From NCBI RefSeq assembly GCF_029854215.1, contig NZ_CP122961.1, forward strand, positions 3,224,001-3,288,000: DNA of 64,000 nt. The letters run 5' to 3'. The stretch's first letter is position 1, and every line of letters starts with the position of its first letter. The translations under genes and the position numbers were made by a program. This stretch comes from Halomonas alkaliantarctica (GTDB taxonomy: Bacteria; Pseudomonadota; Gammaproteobacteria; Pseudomonadales; Halomonadaceae). Under the pieces are notes generated by a model. That model did not search any database. It was given only the letters and a program-made list of their open reading frames with translations, and was not told the DNA's origin. Shown here in pieces: positions 8,651 to 18,399 of this stretch.

Positions 8651-9151
8651 ATGACCATCTCTTTACCTACCGGGATTGCCCCTTTAGACGCACATCCTTT
8701 ACGTAGTGAGCCGTCAAATGCCCAGCAAGTAACAACAACATCGGTCACTTCCAACGCCGCAACGACGGATTCCAATACCAGCATTCATTTGGATCTTTCG
8801 CCCGTGGCTAGAGGCATAGCCTCAGCTTCAGAAAAAGCTGGTAACACACAGGAAGCGAAGAACACCAAAATCGATGAAAGCGATCTCCCACAGGAGATCA
8901 AAGAGTTACTAAAGCGAGTTGCTGAATATAGAGAAAAATTAAGGGAGAAAGAGCAGGAACTGGAAGAGGTTATGCGCGACCAGTCCCTAAACGATGAACA
9001 ACGCCAAGCAAAACTCGACGCCCTGCAACAGGAAATCAGTAGCCTCAATAATTCACTTCAGGAGGCTATGAGCCAACTAAGCAAACTCGTCACTCAGATG
9101 GATATTGATGATGGCGCTGTTGTCGGAATGATGTCATTGGCCATGTCTTGA
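8651..9151 (+). CDS. hypothetical coiled-coil protein
   Basis: A 166-residue protein I cannot place in a family. The N-terminal half is low complexity, rich in Ser, Thr, Asn and Ala, with a short motif IHLDLSPVARGIAS. Residues about 78-150 form a strongly charged heptad-like coiled coil (many Glu, Lys, Leu and Gln), and the C-terminus is a short Met/Gly/Ala-rich tail. There is no signal peptide or membrane segment, so it is probably cytoplasmic or exported by a non-Sec route. It follows the alternative hairpins at 8562-8619 and is convergent with the esterase gene 13 bases away. The codon pattern looks coding throughout. Confidence 0.75.
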   Translation: MTISLPTGIAPLDAHPLRSEPSNAQQVTTTSVTSNAATTDSNTSIHLDLSPVARGIASASEKAGNTQEAKNTKIDESDLPQEIKELLKRVAEYREKLREKEQELEEVMRDQSLNDEQRQAKLDALQQEISSLNNSLQEAMSQLSKLVTQMDIDDGAVVGMMSLAMS

Positions 9152-9164
9152 TGACGCATAGGCG

Positions 9165-10115
9165 TTAAGGATTGACCTGCCGATTGAGAAACGCAATGCC
9201 CGCATCTATGGCGCCGCCACGCAGCAGGAAGCTAGTAATATGGCCACGCCACCGCTGCAGGTATAGCTCACTCTCGATATTGTTGTCCTGCAGGGCTTGA
9301 TAGAAGTCCGTGGCATGATCCACCGGCACCAGTTGATCCCACTTGCCGTGGAACAGAAAAAACGGCGGCGCCTTCGGGGTAATTTGCCGCGCGGGTGAGG
9401 CTAGGCGATATGCTTCGTTTTCTTCAGCGCGGGTACCGCCGATAAAGTCGACAACCAAACGCCCGTCATCAAATTTGAGCAAATCACTGGGTAGCCCTCC
9501 AGCCAATACCGCGGCTAAACGGCTCTGCTCGCCGCCGTAGGGCTCGGCCAGCGGCCCTTCTGCTCCCGCCACTGCCAATAAACTGACTAGATGCGCACCG
9601 GATGAGAACCCAACACCGACAATGCGGTTGGTATCCACTTGCCACTCGTCGGCATTAGCGTGAATCCAGGCCATCGCCTGTTGCAAATCATGCAGCTGGC
9701 TAGGGAAGCGATATTCAGGCGCAAAACGGTACTCAATATTCACCGCTACGTAGCCCTGACCCGCTAACTGTTCAGCAATGCCCTGCATATCTTCCGGCGT
9801 GCGATTACGCCAACCGCCGCCATGCACGACTAGGGCAGCGGGTCGCAAAGCGTCGCCCGGCTCGTCAGGTAGATAAACGTTAGCTATTAACGCCTGAGGC
9901 CACTCGTCGGGCGTATAGACGCTTGGTGCCAAGCGCGTAAAAGGCTGGGGTTCACGCAGCGTACTGCTTTCAATAGCGGGCTCGCCTTGGCTAATGTGTT
10001 GGGAAGCGCTACAGCCACTCAGCATTAAGGCAATGGCCCCCAGGCCGGTAACTCGGCGTAGAGTGGTAAACGCGCAACACTGCTGCCACACGCGAAGTTG
10101 CTCGGTTCGCGGCAT
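9165..10115 (-). CDS. alpha/beta-hydrolase lipoprotein (esterase/carboxylesterase-like)
   Basis: A 316-residue alpha/beta hydrolase of the BD-FAE/kynurenine-formamidase-like type. The signal peptide ends in a lipobox (LMLSGC), so it should be a lipid-anchored envelope enzyme. Visible catalytic features are the oxyanion run VVHGGGWRN, the nucleophile elbow GFSSG, an acid in HGKWDQLVP, and a late histidine in RWRGHITSF. It should hydrolyse esters or amides; the natural substrate is unknown. AAGGAG precedes the start. It stands alone between the coiled-coil gene and the Spy-like gene, and is divergent from the latter. Confidence 0.85.
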   Translation of the reverse strand: MPRTEQLRVWQQCCAFTTLRRVTGLGAIALMLSGCSASQHISQGEPAIESSTLREPQPFTRLAPSVYTPDEWPQALIANVYLPDEPGDALRPAALVVHGGGWRNRTPEDMQGIAEQLAGQGYVAVNIEYRFAPEYRFPSQLHDLQQAMAWIHANADEWQVDTNRIVGVGFSSGAHLVSLLAVAGAEGPLAEPYGGEQSRLAAVLAGGLPSDLLKFDDGRLVVDFIGGTRAEENEAYRLASPARQITPKAPPFFLFHGKWDQLVPVDHATDFYQALQDNNIESELYLQRWRGHITSFLLRGGAIDAGIAFLNRQVNP

Positions 10116-10264
10116 TCTGCTTCTCCTTGATGATTAGGTGACCCCTCACCTACCGACTACGACCTGCAACAAGCCGATAAGATCATGATTGTTGCACACT
10201 ATCTGCAAACGGTTTGCACGCCACCTAGCGATACTGTCATCGTCAACTCACCAGGAGAGAACTT

Positions 10265-10675
10265 ATGGACGTTTCAAGTGCTAGGAAAATGTCAATTCGC
10301 CACCTGTTTGCCCCTGCCCTGCTGGCTATCGCCCTTGCGCCATTAGCGTTTACCGCTCAGGCGTATAGCCACGGAGACCATGAAGGCCAAGGCCCTGATC
10401 GCGAACGTATGGAAGAACGCATGGAGGAGCGTCGCCAAGAAGTATACGAGCGCGCCGATATCTCCGCAGATAAGCAGGCTCAGCTCAATGAAGTACACGC
10501 CGAGCATCGCGACGCCATGCAAACACTGCGTGATGAGCACCACGAGCGAGTAGCTGGGATTCTCACAGAAGAAGAACAGGAAGCGCTGCGCAATGCCATG
10601 CTAGAAGCCCATGAAGAGTATCGTGGCAAACGCGGCTACCACAATAATAGTGATGAAAATACCGATAGCGAATAA
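10265..10675 (+). CDS. Spy/CpxP-like periplasmic protein
   Basis: A 136-residue secreted protein with a Sec signal peptide (hydrophobic core about 14-30, likely cleavage after AQA). The mature part is very rich in Glu, His and Arg and nearly all helical. Two degenerate LTxxQ-like segments are visible: ADISADKQAQL and ILTEEEQEAL. Spy/CpxP proteins are stress-induced periplasmic chaperones or metal sensors, and Spy is a BaeR target in E. coli; a baeSR pair lies 2 kb upstream. AGGAG precedes the start. The histidine clusters (SHGDHEG, EHHE) might bind metal. It is monocistronic and ends at the terminator at 10704. Confidence 0.7.
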   Translation: MDVSSARKMSIRHLFAPALLAIALAPLAFTAQAYSHGDHEGQGPDRERMEERMEERRQEVYERADISADKQAQLNEVHAEHRDAMQTLRDEHHERVAGILTEEEQEALRNAMLEAHEEYRGKRGYHNNSDENTDSE

Positions 10676-10703
10676 ACGCAGGCAATACGTCAAACCTAGA
10701 TTC

Positions 10704-10728
10704 AATGCCCGGTTTTCCGGGCATTTTT
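10704..10728 (+). terminator. rho-independent terminator
   Basis: Perfect 9-bp stem AATGCCCGG / CCGGGCATT with loop TTTT, followed by a T-run. It ends the Spy-like gene. Confidence 0.9.
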
Positions 10729-10819
10729 GCGTCTGCACGTTCATCCGTACATTAATAACGCCATACTAATTCAACATACATGAGGGGAGGTTAACTTGAA
10801 GGGGGACGCTCAATCGCGT

Positions 10820-10850
10820 ATTTTATTTGAACGTTCATTCAAAATAAAAT
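10820..10850. promoter_or_regulatory. candidate BetI operator upstream of betT
   Basis: A dyad with core TGAACGTTCA (10828-10837) inside a larger near-palindrome whose arms are ATTTTATTTGAA and TTCAAAATAAAAT. The core matches what I remember of BetI boxes, and BetI represses betT in E. coli. It lies 37-67 bases upstream of the betT start. Confidence 0.55.
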
Positions 10851-10886
10851 CTTGTCTTCATCTTTCAACAACAGGAGTCCGCCTGC

Positions 10887-12935
10887 ATGGCGAAAGACAA
10901 CCCCATCCTCCCCTCCCGCGACCGTCTCAATCCCGTGGTTTTCCACGGTAGTGTGGCGGGTATCGTTATCTTTCTTGTGCTCACCATGCTGTTCACCGAA
11001 CAGGCAGGCGCTTTTTTTGATGCCGGGCTCGCCTGGGTAAGCAAAACCTTTGGCTGGTATTACATGCTGGCCATTGTTGCCTACTTGGTATTCGTGATCG
11101 CTATTGGTATGTCACGCTTTGGCAGCATCCGCCTGGGTCCCGATCACTCTCGGCCCGAGTTTTCGCTACTCTCCTGGTCGGCCATGCTGTTTGCCGCGGG
11201 TATCGGTATCGACCTGCTGTTCTTCAGCGTTGCCGAGCCAGTTGCCCACTATTTGGCACCACCGGATTTAACCCCGGAAAGCCAGGAAGCGATGCGTAAC
11301 GCCGTCGTTCAAACCTATCTGCACTGGGGGCTCTCTGGCTGGGGGCTGTACGTGTTGATGGGTATGGCGCTGGCCTACTTTAGCTATCGTCACCGTTTGC
11401 CGCTGGCAATCCGAAGCGCGCTATACCCGATTCTGGGCAAGCGTATCCACGGCCCCATTGGTAACGCGGTGGACATTACTGCGGTGATTTCCACCGTGTT
11501 CGGCATAGCTACTAGCCTGGGTATTGGGGTGATGCAGCTCAACTATGGTCTCACCTATATGTTTGGCGTGCCGGAAACGCTCACGGTGCAGGTGATTTTG
11601 ATTGTACTGGTGGTTGTATTAGCGACGATTTCTGTGGTGACCGGCGTTGAGAAAGGTATTCGCCGCCTATCAGAGTTCAACATGCTACTGGCATTGGCGC
11701 TGATGCTGTTTGTCCTCTTTTCAGGTGACACCCTGGTACTGCTGGATAAAGTGGTCAATAACGCCGGCGATTACTTCTCGGGCTTTGTCGGTGCCAGCTT
11801 TGACACCTACGCCTTTGCCGATGAAGGTGCTCAAGAGTGGAAGATGTGGTGGACGATCTTCTTCTGGGGCTGGTGGATTGCCTGGACGCCGTTCGTCGGT
11901 CTTTTCCTGGCGCGTATTTCCCGCGGCCGCACCATTCGTGAATTTGTCGCAGGCGCCTTGTTTATTCCGCTGGCCTTTATGATGGTGTGGATGTCGGTAT
12001 TTGGTAACAGCGGTATTGAATTGGTCGCTAATCAAGGCGTTGTGGAGCTAGGCGAGCAGGCGCTCAACACCCCGCAAACCACGCTTTACACGCTGCTAGA
12101 GTACTACCCTTACGTTGGCCTTACCGCGGCGGTTGTCACCGTATTGGGTATTGTGTTCTTTATTACCTCAGCGGATTCCGGTGCACTGGTACTGGCCAAC
12201 TTTACCTCTATTTTGAGCGATGTGAACCATGATGCGCCGGTGAAGCTACGTATCTTCTGGTCGGTAATGATCGGTTTGATCACCATTGCCCTACTGATGG
12301 CCGGTGGCTTAAATGCACTGCAGAGTGCCGTGGTCATCACTGCACTGCCCTTCTCGCTGGTTATTTTCGCGGTCATGATAGGCATGTATAAAGCGCTGAA
12401 AATGGAAGGCAGCAAGGCCGATGCGCGCCGCATGATTGCCGGTAGCGCCCCAGGTGGCGACTGGAAGGAGCGTTTGGATCGCGCCCTGGACACCTCTAAC
12501 CGTGCGGGTGCCGCTGCGACGATTGAGCACTCTATTCGCCCAGCGATGACCCAGTTTGCCCAGGAGCTTGAAAGCCGTGGCCAAACCGCCAATGTGACCG
12601 AAGAACACGTTGAAGGTGAAACGCTAGCCAACCTGACGCTACAAGTCGATTTCGGTGAAGCCACCAGCTTTGTCTATCAGGTATGCCCGCACCGCATGCG
12701 TACACCAAGCTTCATCCCCGCCGATGATGATTTCTACGTGCGTTTGGATGTCTACCTGGCGGAAGGTGGACAAGATAAAGATCTTAACGGCTATACCCGT
12801 GGTCAGGTGATTGGTGACCTGGTAGCCGAGTATGAACGCCATCTACACTTCCTCACCTTGGCCGGTCAACAGATGGGCCATGTGCAGGCAATGCCTGGCA
12901 CTATCGGCGAACCGCCGGAAGATTCCCAAATGTAA
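10887..12935 (+). CDS. betT: BCCT-family choline transporter BetT
   Basis: A 682-residue betaine/carnitine/choline carrier with twelve membrane segments and a long cytoplasmic C-terminal domain. The family signature is clear in TM8 (WTIFFWGWWIAWTPFVGLFLARISRGRT). The C-terminal part (GGQDKDLNGYTRGQVIGDLVAEYERHLHFL) follows the E. coli BetT tail, which is needed for osmotic activation, so choline uptake for glycine betaine synthesis is the likely role. AGGAG precedes the start and a strong terminator follows. No betIBA genes lie in the window, although a BetI-like operator does, so control would be by BetI encoded elsewhere. Confidence 0.88.
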   Translation: MAKDNPILPSRDRLNPVVFHGSVAGIVIFLVLTMLFTEQAGAFFDAGLAWVSKTFGWYYMLAIVAYLVFVIAIGMSRFGSIRLGPDHSRPEFSLLSWSAMLFAAGIGIDLLFFSVAEPVAHYLAPPDLTPESQEAMRNAVVQTYLHWGLSGWGLYVLMGMALAYFSYRHRLPLAIRSALYPILGKRIHGPIGNAVDITAVISTVFGIATSLGIGVMQLNYGLTYMFGVPETLTVQVILIVLVVVLATISVVTGVEKGIRRLSEFNMLLALALMLFVLFSGDTLVLLDKVVNNAGDYFSGFVGASFDTYAFADEGAQEWKMWWTIFFWGWWIAWTPFVGLFLARISRGRTIREFVAGALFIPLAFMMVWMSVFGNSGIELVANQGVVELGEQALNTPQTTLYTLLEYYPYVGLTAAVVTVLGIVFFITSADSGALVLANFTSILSDVNHDAPVKLRIFWSVMIGLITIALLMAGGLNALQSAVVITALPFSLVIFAVMIGMYKALKMEGSKADARRMIAGSAPGGDWKERLDRALDTSNRAGAAATIEHSIRPAMTQFAQELESRGQTANVTEEHVEGETLANLTLQVDFGEATSFVYQVCPHRMRTPSFIPADDDFYVRLDVYLAEGGQDKDLNGYTRGQVIGDLVAEYERHLHFLTLAGQQMGHVQAMPGTIGEPPEDSQM

Positions 12936-12962
12936 CGGCGTTAGTGTTTAACCCAAAAGACG

Positions 12963-12989
12963 AATCCCGGCCTGCGCGCCGGGATTTTT
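12963..12989 (+). terminator. rho-independent terminator of betT
   Basis: 9-bp stem AATCCCGGC / GCCGGGATT, loop CTGCGC, followed by a T-run. Confidence 0.9.
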
Positions 12990-13086
12990 ATGCGCAAACG
13001 CCCTCGCGACTAACGCCTTGTTGTGCAAATTTCAGTGTAGGCGTAGCGTAATGGCTTGTTTTCTCTATTTTTAGGAGGCTGGCTCC

Positions 13087-14814
13087 ATGTCCCGTGACCA
13101 TCAATCTTCGGGATACGTTTTCCCGATGCCTGGGAGTGCGTTAGTCAACGCCTGGCGTGAAGGGTATACGTTGGCCAAATTAAAGCGCGATGTGATGGCC
13201 GGGCTAACGATTGGCGTGGTGGCTGTACCGCTTTCCATGGCGCTGGCAATCGCCACCGGCGTGCCGCCGCAGCACGGGCTTTATACTGCTATTGTGGCGG
13301 GCGCGGTAATCGCCTTAACCGGCGGCTCACGGTTTAACATCTCCGGCCCTACCGCCGCCTTTGTGGTCATCCTTTTTCCTATTGTGGCCAATCACGGTCT
13401 GGGTGGGCTGCTCATTGCTACCTTTATGGCAGGCGCTATTTTGGTCGCGCTGGGGATTTCGCGGCTGGGCAGCCTGATTCAGTACGTGCCCTACCCGGTC
13501 ATTCTCGGCTTTACGGCGGGCATTGGTGTGGTGATTGCACTATTACAGTTGCCAGACTTTCTGGGTTTATCTGGGGTAGAACTTGGCGATAGCACCCTAA
13601 AAAACCTCATGCTGATTGGTCAGTCTTTGTCTACTCTTTCACCAGCAGAGATCAGTGTCGGGCTTATCACCCTGGTAACGCTGTTAATCTGGCCACGACT
13701 GAATACGCCTGTACCTGCCCCGCTGGTTGGTTTGACTGTGGGTACCCTGGCCGCTGCGCTGCTGCTATTGGGCGGTGTCGAGGTCGACACCATCGCGTCA
13801 CGGTTTAACTGGGAGTTTCAAGGCGAAAGCGGCAGTGGCATTCCTCCCTTTGCGCCTAGTTTTAACGCACCGTGGCATTTCTCTGGCGCAGATGGCACCC
13901 CACTTGAGATCAACTTTGCGCTGATTCAGGATCTACTCGGGCCAGCGCTGGCAATTGCGCTTCTGGCGGCGATTGAATCGTTGCTGTGTGCCGTGGTGGC
14001 AGATGGCCTGACCCGCACCCGCCATAACCCCAACGCTGAGTTGGTTGGCCAGGGGCTGGGCAATATGGTGGTGCCCTTCTTCGGCGGCATTACCGCTACG
14101 GCGGCCCTTGCCCGCACCGCGACCAATATCAAAAGCGGGGCTTTTTCACCTGTCGCTGCGGTGGTTCATTCAGTTGTGGTACTACTTGCAGTGGTCGTGC
14201 TGGCAGGAGTACTGGGATATGTACCCATGGCAGCTCTGGCCGCCCTGCTCTTTATCATCGCCTGGAACATGAGCGAGGCGCGCCACTTTGTGCATACGCT
14301 GAAAAGCGCCCCCGCCAGCGATGTTTGGGTGCTGGTGATCTGCTTCGCACTCACGGTTGTGTTCGACATGGTCATCGCCGTGGCGGTGGGTATTGGCCTA
14401 GCCGCCGCGCTGTTTATTCGTCGTATGGCACAGCTGACGCATACTCAACGCCTAGCCTCACCCGACAGCGGCGAACACTTCCCGCCGGAAGTGGCACTTT
14501 ATAAAATCAGTGGCCCGCTGTTTTTTGGCGCGGCAGAAAAGGCCATTGCCACACTTAGAGTGATTGATCACAGCGTACGGGTTGTCGTCCTGGATATGCG
14601 TGATGTGCCCAGCCTGGATACCACCGCCATGGTGGCGCTGGATACGTTGCGTCACGAGCTGCGAGAGCAAGACGTCGGGCTGATGTTTGTGGGGCTACCG
14701 CCGCGCATGGCGCTAAAAATAAAGCGCGCGGGCATTCAACGCGTAGCGGGCAAGTTAGCGGTAGTGAGCAACCTTGCCCACGCTGAGCGTATGGCGCGCC
14801 GTTGGCTGAGTTGA
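13087..14814 (+). CDS. SulP-family inorganic anion transporter with STAS domain
   Basis: A 575-residue SulP/SLC26-type carrier. The membrane domain (about residues 30-430) begins with DVMAGLTIGVVAVPLSMALAIATGV, the usual SulP opening. A cytoplasmic STAS domain follows (about 455-565: PLFFGAAEKAIATL, then LDMRDVPSLDTTAMVAL). Substrates in the family include sulfate, bicarbonate and dicarboxylates; it resembles the DauA (YchM) group as much as sulfate carriers, so I leave the ion open. AGGAGG precedes the start. It is a single-gene unit, convergent with adhP. Confidence 0.88.
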   Translation: MSRDHQSSGYVFPMPGSALVNAWREGYTLAKLKRDVMAGLTIGVVAVPLSMALAIATGVPPQHGLYTAIVAGAVIALTGGSRFNISGPTAAFVVILFPIVANHGLGGLLIATFMAGAILVALGISRLGSLIQYVPYPVILGFTAGIGVVIALLQLPDFLGLSGVELGDSTLKNLMLIGQSLSTLSPAEISVGLITLVTLLIWPRLNTPVPAPLVGLTVGTLAAALLLLGGVEVDTIASRFNWEFQGESGSGIPPFAPSFNAPWHFSGADGTPLEINFALIQDLLGPALAIALLAAIESLLCAVVADGLTRTRHNPNAELVGQGLGNMVVPFFGGITATAALARTATNIKSGAFSPVAAVVHSVVVLLAVVVLAGVLGYVPMAALAALLFIIAWNMSEARHFVHTLKSAPASDVWVLVICFALTVVFDMVIAVAVGIGLAAALFIRRMAQLTHTQRLASPDSGEHFPPEVALYKISGPLFFGAAEKAIATLRVIDHSVRVVVLDMRDVPSLDTTAMVALDTLRHELREQDVGLMFVGLPPRMALKIKRAGIQRVAGKLAVVSNLAHAERMARRWLS

Positions 14815-14877
14815 CTGGTTTAGCCGAATCGAGCGAGGAGAGGATTAAATAGCGGCTGTGCAGTGACATTTCGACAT

Positions 14878-14902
14878 TAAAAAGGGGGAGTTTTATCCCC
14901 CT
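14878..14902 (-). terminator. terminator of the exaC-adhP unit
   Basis: 7-bp stem AGGGGGA / TCCCCCT with loop GTTTTA. Read on the minus strand it is followed by a T-run, so it ends adhP. Confidence 0.85.
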
Positions 14903-14926
14903 GGTGTGACACCCACTAGTTGGCTG

Positions 14927-15955
14927 TTAGCTCGCCATGTCCAACACGATGCGGCCTTCGATCTTGCCATCGATCATGCGCTGGAAAACGTCGTTGATAT
15001 TATCCAGCGTATCAGTCGCTACCGTGGCCTTAACCTTGCCTTCGGCAGCGAAGTCCAGCGCTTCCTGCAGGTCACTGCGCGTGCCAACGATAGAGCCGCG
15101 TATGGTAATACCGTTGAGCACCGTGCTAAAGATTGGCAGCGGGAAGTCACCGGGTGGTAGGCCATTAAGCACCAGTGTGCCGCCACGGCGTAGCATATTC
15201 TGCGCTTGATCAAACGCCTTCGGCGAGACCGCTGTCACCAAGGCACCGTGAGCGCCACCAATGGTTTTCTTCAAGTAGTCCGCTGGGTCGGTCTTCATGG
15301 CGTTAACGGTTACCGTTGCGCCTAAACGCTCGGCCAGGGCTAGCTTACCGTCATCGATATCAACAGCCGCCACGTTCAGGCCCATGGCCTTGGCGTACTG
15401 CACCGCCATATGACCCAGGCCACCTATGCCCGAAATCACCACCCACTGCCCGGGGCGGGTATCGGTCATTTTCAAGCCTTTATAAACCGTTACCCCTGCA
15501 CAAAGCACCGGGGCTATTTCGATGAAATCAACGGCATCCGGCAAGCGCCCGACATAGCCTGCATCAGCTAAGGTGTAGTCCGCGAACCCACCGTTAACGC
15601 TGTAGCCGGTATTCTGCTGGGACTCGCAAAGCGTCTCCCAACCGCCTAAACAGTGCTCACAGTAGCCGCAGGCCGAGTAAAGCCAGGGCACACCAATACG
15701 ATCACCCTCTTTGACATGGGAGACACCTTCACCCACCGCCACGATATGGCCAACGCCTTCGTGCCCAGGAATAAATGGCGGTGAGGGTTTTACCGGCCAA
15801 TCACCGTGGGCAGCATGTAAATCGGTATGGCAAACCCCAGAGGCCGCCACTTTCATCAATACTTCGCCCTGCTTAGGGCGAGGTACGTCGACTTCTTCGA
15901 TAACCAACGGCTGGCCAAACTCACGAACGACCGCCGCGCGCATTGTGCTATCCAT
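14927..15955 (-). CDS. adhP: zinc-dependent alcohol dehydrogenase AdhP
   Basis: An NAD-dependent alcohol dehydrogenase of 342 residues that interconverts ethanol-like alcohols and aldehydes. Catalytic zinc ligands are in [15 protein letters not shown] (Cys42) and GHEGVG (His65, Glu66). The structural zinc site is Cys96, 99, 102 and 110, and the Rossmann motif is [18 protein letters not shown] place the start at 15955 because TAGGAG lies 7 bases upstream; 11 extra upstream codons lack a ribosome site. It lies 120 bases downstream of exaC with a hairpin between, and the pair would carry alcohol to acid through the aldehyde. Confidence 0.92.
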   Translation of the reverse strand: MDSTMRAAVVREFGQPLVIEEVDVPRPKQGEVLMKVAASGVCHTDLHAAHGDWPVKPSPPFIPGHEGVGHIVAVGEGVSHVKEGDRIGVPWLYSACGYCEHCLGGWETLCESQQNTGYSVNGGFADYTLADAGYVGRLPDAVDFIEIAPVLCAGVTVYKGLKMTDTRPGQWVVISGIGGLGHMAVQYAKAMGLNVAAVDIDDGKLALAERLGATVTVNAMKTDPADYLKKTIGGAHGALVTAVSPKAFDQAQNMLRRGGTLVLNGLPPGDFPLPIFSTVLNGITIRGSIVGTRSDLQEALDFAAEGKVKATVATDTLDNINDVFQRMIDGKIEGRIVLDMAS

Positions 15956-16038
15956 GATGTAACTCCTAACAGTTTTCGATACGGCCATTTAAGAACGGCT
16001 CTTGTCGGTAGAGTCAGCGTCAGGGGGGCCTGACAATC

Positions 16039-16060
16039 CCGCCCGGCTGATGCCGGGCGG
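16039..16060. other. strong intercistronic hairpin between exaC and adhP
   Basis: Perfect 9-bp GC-rich stem CCGCCCGGC / GCCGGGCGG with loop TGAT, just after the exaC stop on the minus strand. No T-tract follows, so it is more likely an mRNA-stabilising or partial-termination structure than a full terminator. Confidence 0.6.
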
Positions 16061-16075
16061 TGTGACTAAAGCAGG

Positions 16076-17596
16076 TTAGAAGAAACCCAGCGGATTGATG
16101 TCGTAGCTGACCAGCAGGTTTTTGGTTTGCTGGTAGTGTTCGAGCGCGACTTTGTGGGTTTCACGGCCAACGCCGGACTTCTTATAGCCACCAAACGCCG
16201 CGTGGGCGGGGTACTGGTGGTAGCAGTTGGTCCATACACGCCCGGCTTGAATGCCACGGCCCATGCGGAAGGCGACGTTGATATCACGGCTCCACACACC
16301 TGCGCCCAAACCAAACTCGGTGTCGTTGGCAATCGCCAGTGCTTCCTCTTCATCCTTGAAGGTAGTGACTGCCACCACCGGGCCAAAGATTTCTTCCTGG
16401 AAGACACGCATCTGGTTGTTACCCTTCAGCAGCGTGGGCTGTATGTAGTAACCATCGTTGATGCTGTCGTCCATGGTCTCTTTATTGCCGCCAGTGAGGA
16501 ACTCCGCACCTTCATCCCGGGCGATATCCATGTACGACATGATCTTATCGAACTGCTCTTGGGAAGCCTGGGCACCCACCTGAACATCGGTATCCAGCGG
16601 GTTACCACGCTTGATGGTTTGGGTGCGCTCGATCACCTTGGCCATGAATTGGTCGTACATGCTCTCTTGAATAAGCGCGCGAGAGGGACAGGTACACACT
16701 TCGCCTTGGTTAAAGAACGCCAGCACCAAGCCTTCGACCGCTTTATCAATAAAGGTCGGTTCAGCGTTCATGATGTCGGCGAAGTAGATGTTGGGGGACT
16801 TGCCGCCTAGCTCTACGGTGGAGGGGATAATATTTTCCGCCGCGCATTTCAGAATATGCGAGCCCACGGGGGTAGAGCCGGTAAAGGCGATTTTGGCAAT
16901 GCGCTTGCTGCTCGCCAGCGCTTGCCCTGCTTCGGCACCAAAGCCGTTGACAATATTGAGCACGCCAGGTGGCAGCAGATCACCAATCACTTCCATCACT
17001 TTCAAAATCGACGCAGGGGTTTGTTCCGCAGGCTTCAAGACCACGCAGTTACCGGCCGCCAGTGCAGGCGCCAGCTTCCAGGCGGCCATAAGGATCGGGA
17101 AGTTCCAGGGGATAATCTGTCCCACCACGCCCAGCGGTTCGTGGAAGTGATAAGAGACGGTGTTGGCGTCGATATCTGCCGCGGTGCCTTCCTGGGAACG
17201 CAAGCAGCCCGCAAAGTAGCGGAAATGGTCAACGGCTAGTGGAATATCGGCGTTCAGGGTTTCGCGTACGGCTTTGCCGTTATCCCAGGTTTCAGCGACA
17301 GCAAGGGCTTCAAGGTTTTGCTCAATGCGGTCGGCAATTTTCAGCAGAATATTGCTACGCTCTTGAACGGAGGTTTTCCCCCAGGCAGGTGCCGCTTTGT
17401 GGGCCGCATCTAGTGCTTTATCGATATCTTCTGCCGTTGAGCGAGGGATTTCACAGAAGACGTGACCATTCACGGGACTAATATTATCGAAGTATTGGCC
17501 TTTCACCGGGGCAACGAATTCGCCGCCGATATAGTTGCCGTAACGTTTTTCAAATGACACCACAGAACCGGTATCACCAGGGTTGGCGTAGATCAT
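16076..17596 (-). CDS. exaC: NAD-dependent aldehyde dehydrogenase, ExaC/AldB type
   Basis: A 506-residue aldehyde dehydrogenase converting acetaldehyde and related aldehydes to acids. The catalytic cysteine is Cys301 in [15 protein letters not shown] and the general base is Glu262 in VELGGKSPN; the cofactor site shows [13 protein letters not shown] and FTGSTPVG. Length and the [23 protein letters not shown] segment match ExaC, the acetaldehyde dehydrogenase of the Pseudomonas ethanol system. CAGGAG precedes the start. adhP lies downstream in the same direction, and the LuxR-type regulator at 17712 is divergent from it, as expected for a regulator of this unit. Confidence 0.93.
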   Translation of the reverse strand: MIYANPGDTGSVVSFEKRYGNYIGGEFVAPVKGQYFDNISPVNGHVFCEIPRSTAEDIDKALDAAHKAAPAWGKTSVQERSNILLKIADRIEQNLEALAVAETWDNGKAVRETLNADIPLAVDHFRYFAGCLRSQEGTAADIDANTVSYHFHEPLGVVGQIIPWNFPILMAAWKLAPALAAGNCVVLKPAEQTPASILKVMEVIGDLLPPGVLNIVNGFGAEAGQALASSKRIAKIAFTGSTPVGSHILKCAAENIIPSTVELGGKSPNIYFADIMNAEPTFIDKAVEGLVLAFFNQGEVCTCPSRALIQESMYDQFMAKVIERTQTIKRGNPLDTDVQVGAQASQEQFDKIMSYMDIARDEGAEFLTGGNKETMDDSINDGYYIQPTLLKGNNQMRVFQEEIFGPVVAVTTFKDEEEALAIANDTEFGLGAGVWSRDINVAFRMGRGIQAGRVWTNCYHQYPAHAAFGGYKKSGVGRETHKVALEHYQQTKNLLVSYDINPLGFF

Positions 17597-17711
17597 TGTA
17601 TTGCTCCTGAGTATTATGATTATTTAGGTGCATTGACAGTGTTGTTCACTAAAGCAAATGGCGATATAGCCCGATGGCAGGATTAGCCCTCATCCCTTGG
17701 TAGGAGACGCC

Positions 17712-18389
17712 ATGTATTCCCTGTTGGTAGCGGATGACCATCCGCTGTTCCGCGACGCACTACAAACCGTGATTAGCGGGGGCCTGGCAGGCAGCCAGCT
17801 ATTGGAAGCGGAGAGCCTCGCTGATGCGATGACGCTGATTGAAGCGCACACAGAGTTAGATCTACTGCTGTTGGATTTAAGCCTGCCGGATGCCGAGGGG
17901 CTAGAAGGGCTGACCAAACTGCGGGAGACATTCCCCTGGTTGCCGGTGGCAATTGTGTCTGCGCATCAAGAGCGCCAGCTGGTACTCGATGCCATTACCC
18001 TGGGCGCGGTGGGTTATATTCCCAAATCCACCCCCCGGGAAAGGCTGCTGGCCGCGTTAACGCAGATTCTTGAAGGCCAGCTTTATTTGCCGCCCGATGT
18101 CATGCGTCGCCCTGCACCGCGCGCCTCTTCGTCGCCGTCGGTGACCACCACTTCATCAACCAGTGAGCGATTGGCGCGTTTGACCGATAAGCAGCTCGAG
18201 GTGCTGGCTTGTATGACAACAGGTATGTCGAACAAGCATATTGCCCGGGAGATGTTAATTGCCGAAACCACCGTTAAGACCCATGTTTCGGCGATTTTGC
18301 GCAAACTGAATGCCACTAGCCGAGTTCACGCGATTGTTATCGCTGGTGAAGAGGATCTGAGTTTTTACCGGGCTAACCGCACTCGTTAG
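17712..18389 (+). CDS. NarL/LuxR-family response regulator (ErbR/AgmR-like)
   Basis: A 225-residue response regulator. The receiver domain has Asp8/Asp9, phosphoacceptor Asp55 (LLLLDLSLPDAEGL) and a late Lys in GYIPKSTP. A low-complexity Ser/Thr linker (about 130-150) leads to a LuxR helix-turn-helix (LTDKQLEVLACMTTGMSNKHIAREM then TTVKTHVSAILRKL). The start at 17712 has TAGGAG upstream. It is divergent from exaC and convergent (10-base gap) with the kinase operon on the other strand. By analogy with ErbR/AgmR and the ErcS' kinase of the Pseudomonas ethanol system, it probably controls exaC-adhP. That role is inference. Confidence 0.88.
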   Translation: MYSLLVADDHPLFRDALQTVISGGLAGSQLLEAESLADAMTLIEAHTELDLLLLDLSLPDAEGLEGLTKLRETFPWLPVAIVSAHQERQLVLDAITLGAVGYIPKSTPRERLLAALTQILEGQLYLPPDVMRRPAPRASSSPSVTTTSSTSERLARLTDKQLEVLACMTTGMSNKHIAREMLIAETTVKTHVSAILRKLNATSRVHAIVIAGEEDLSFYRANRTR

Positions 18390-18399
18390 GCGGCACCCA

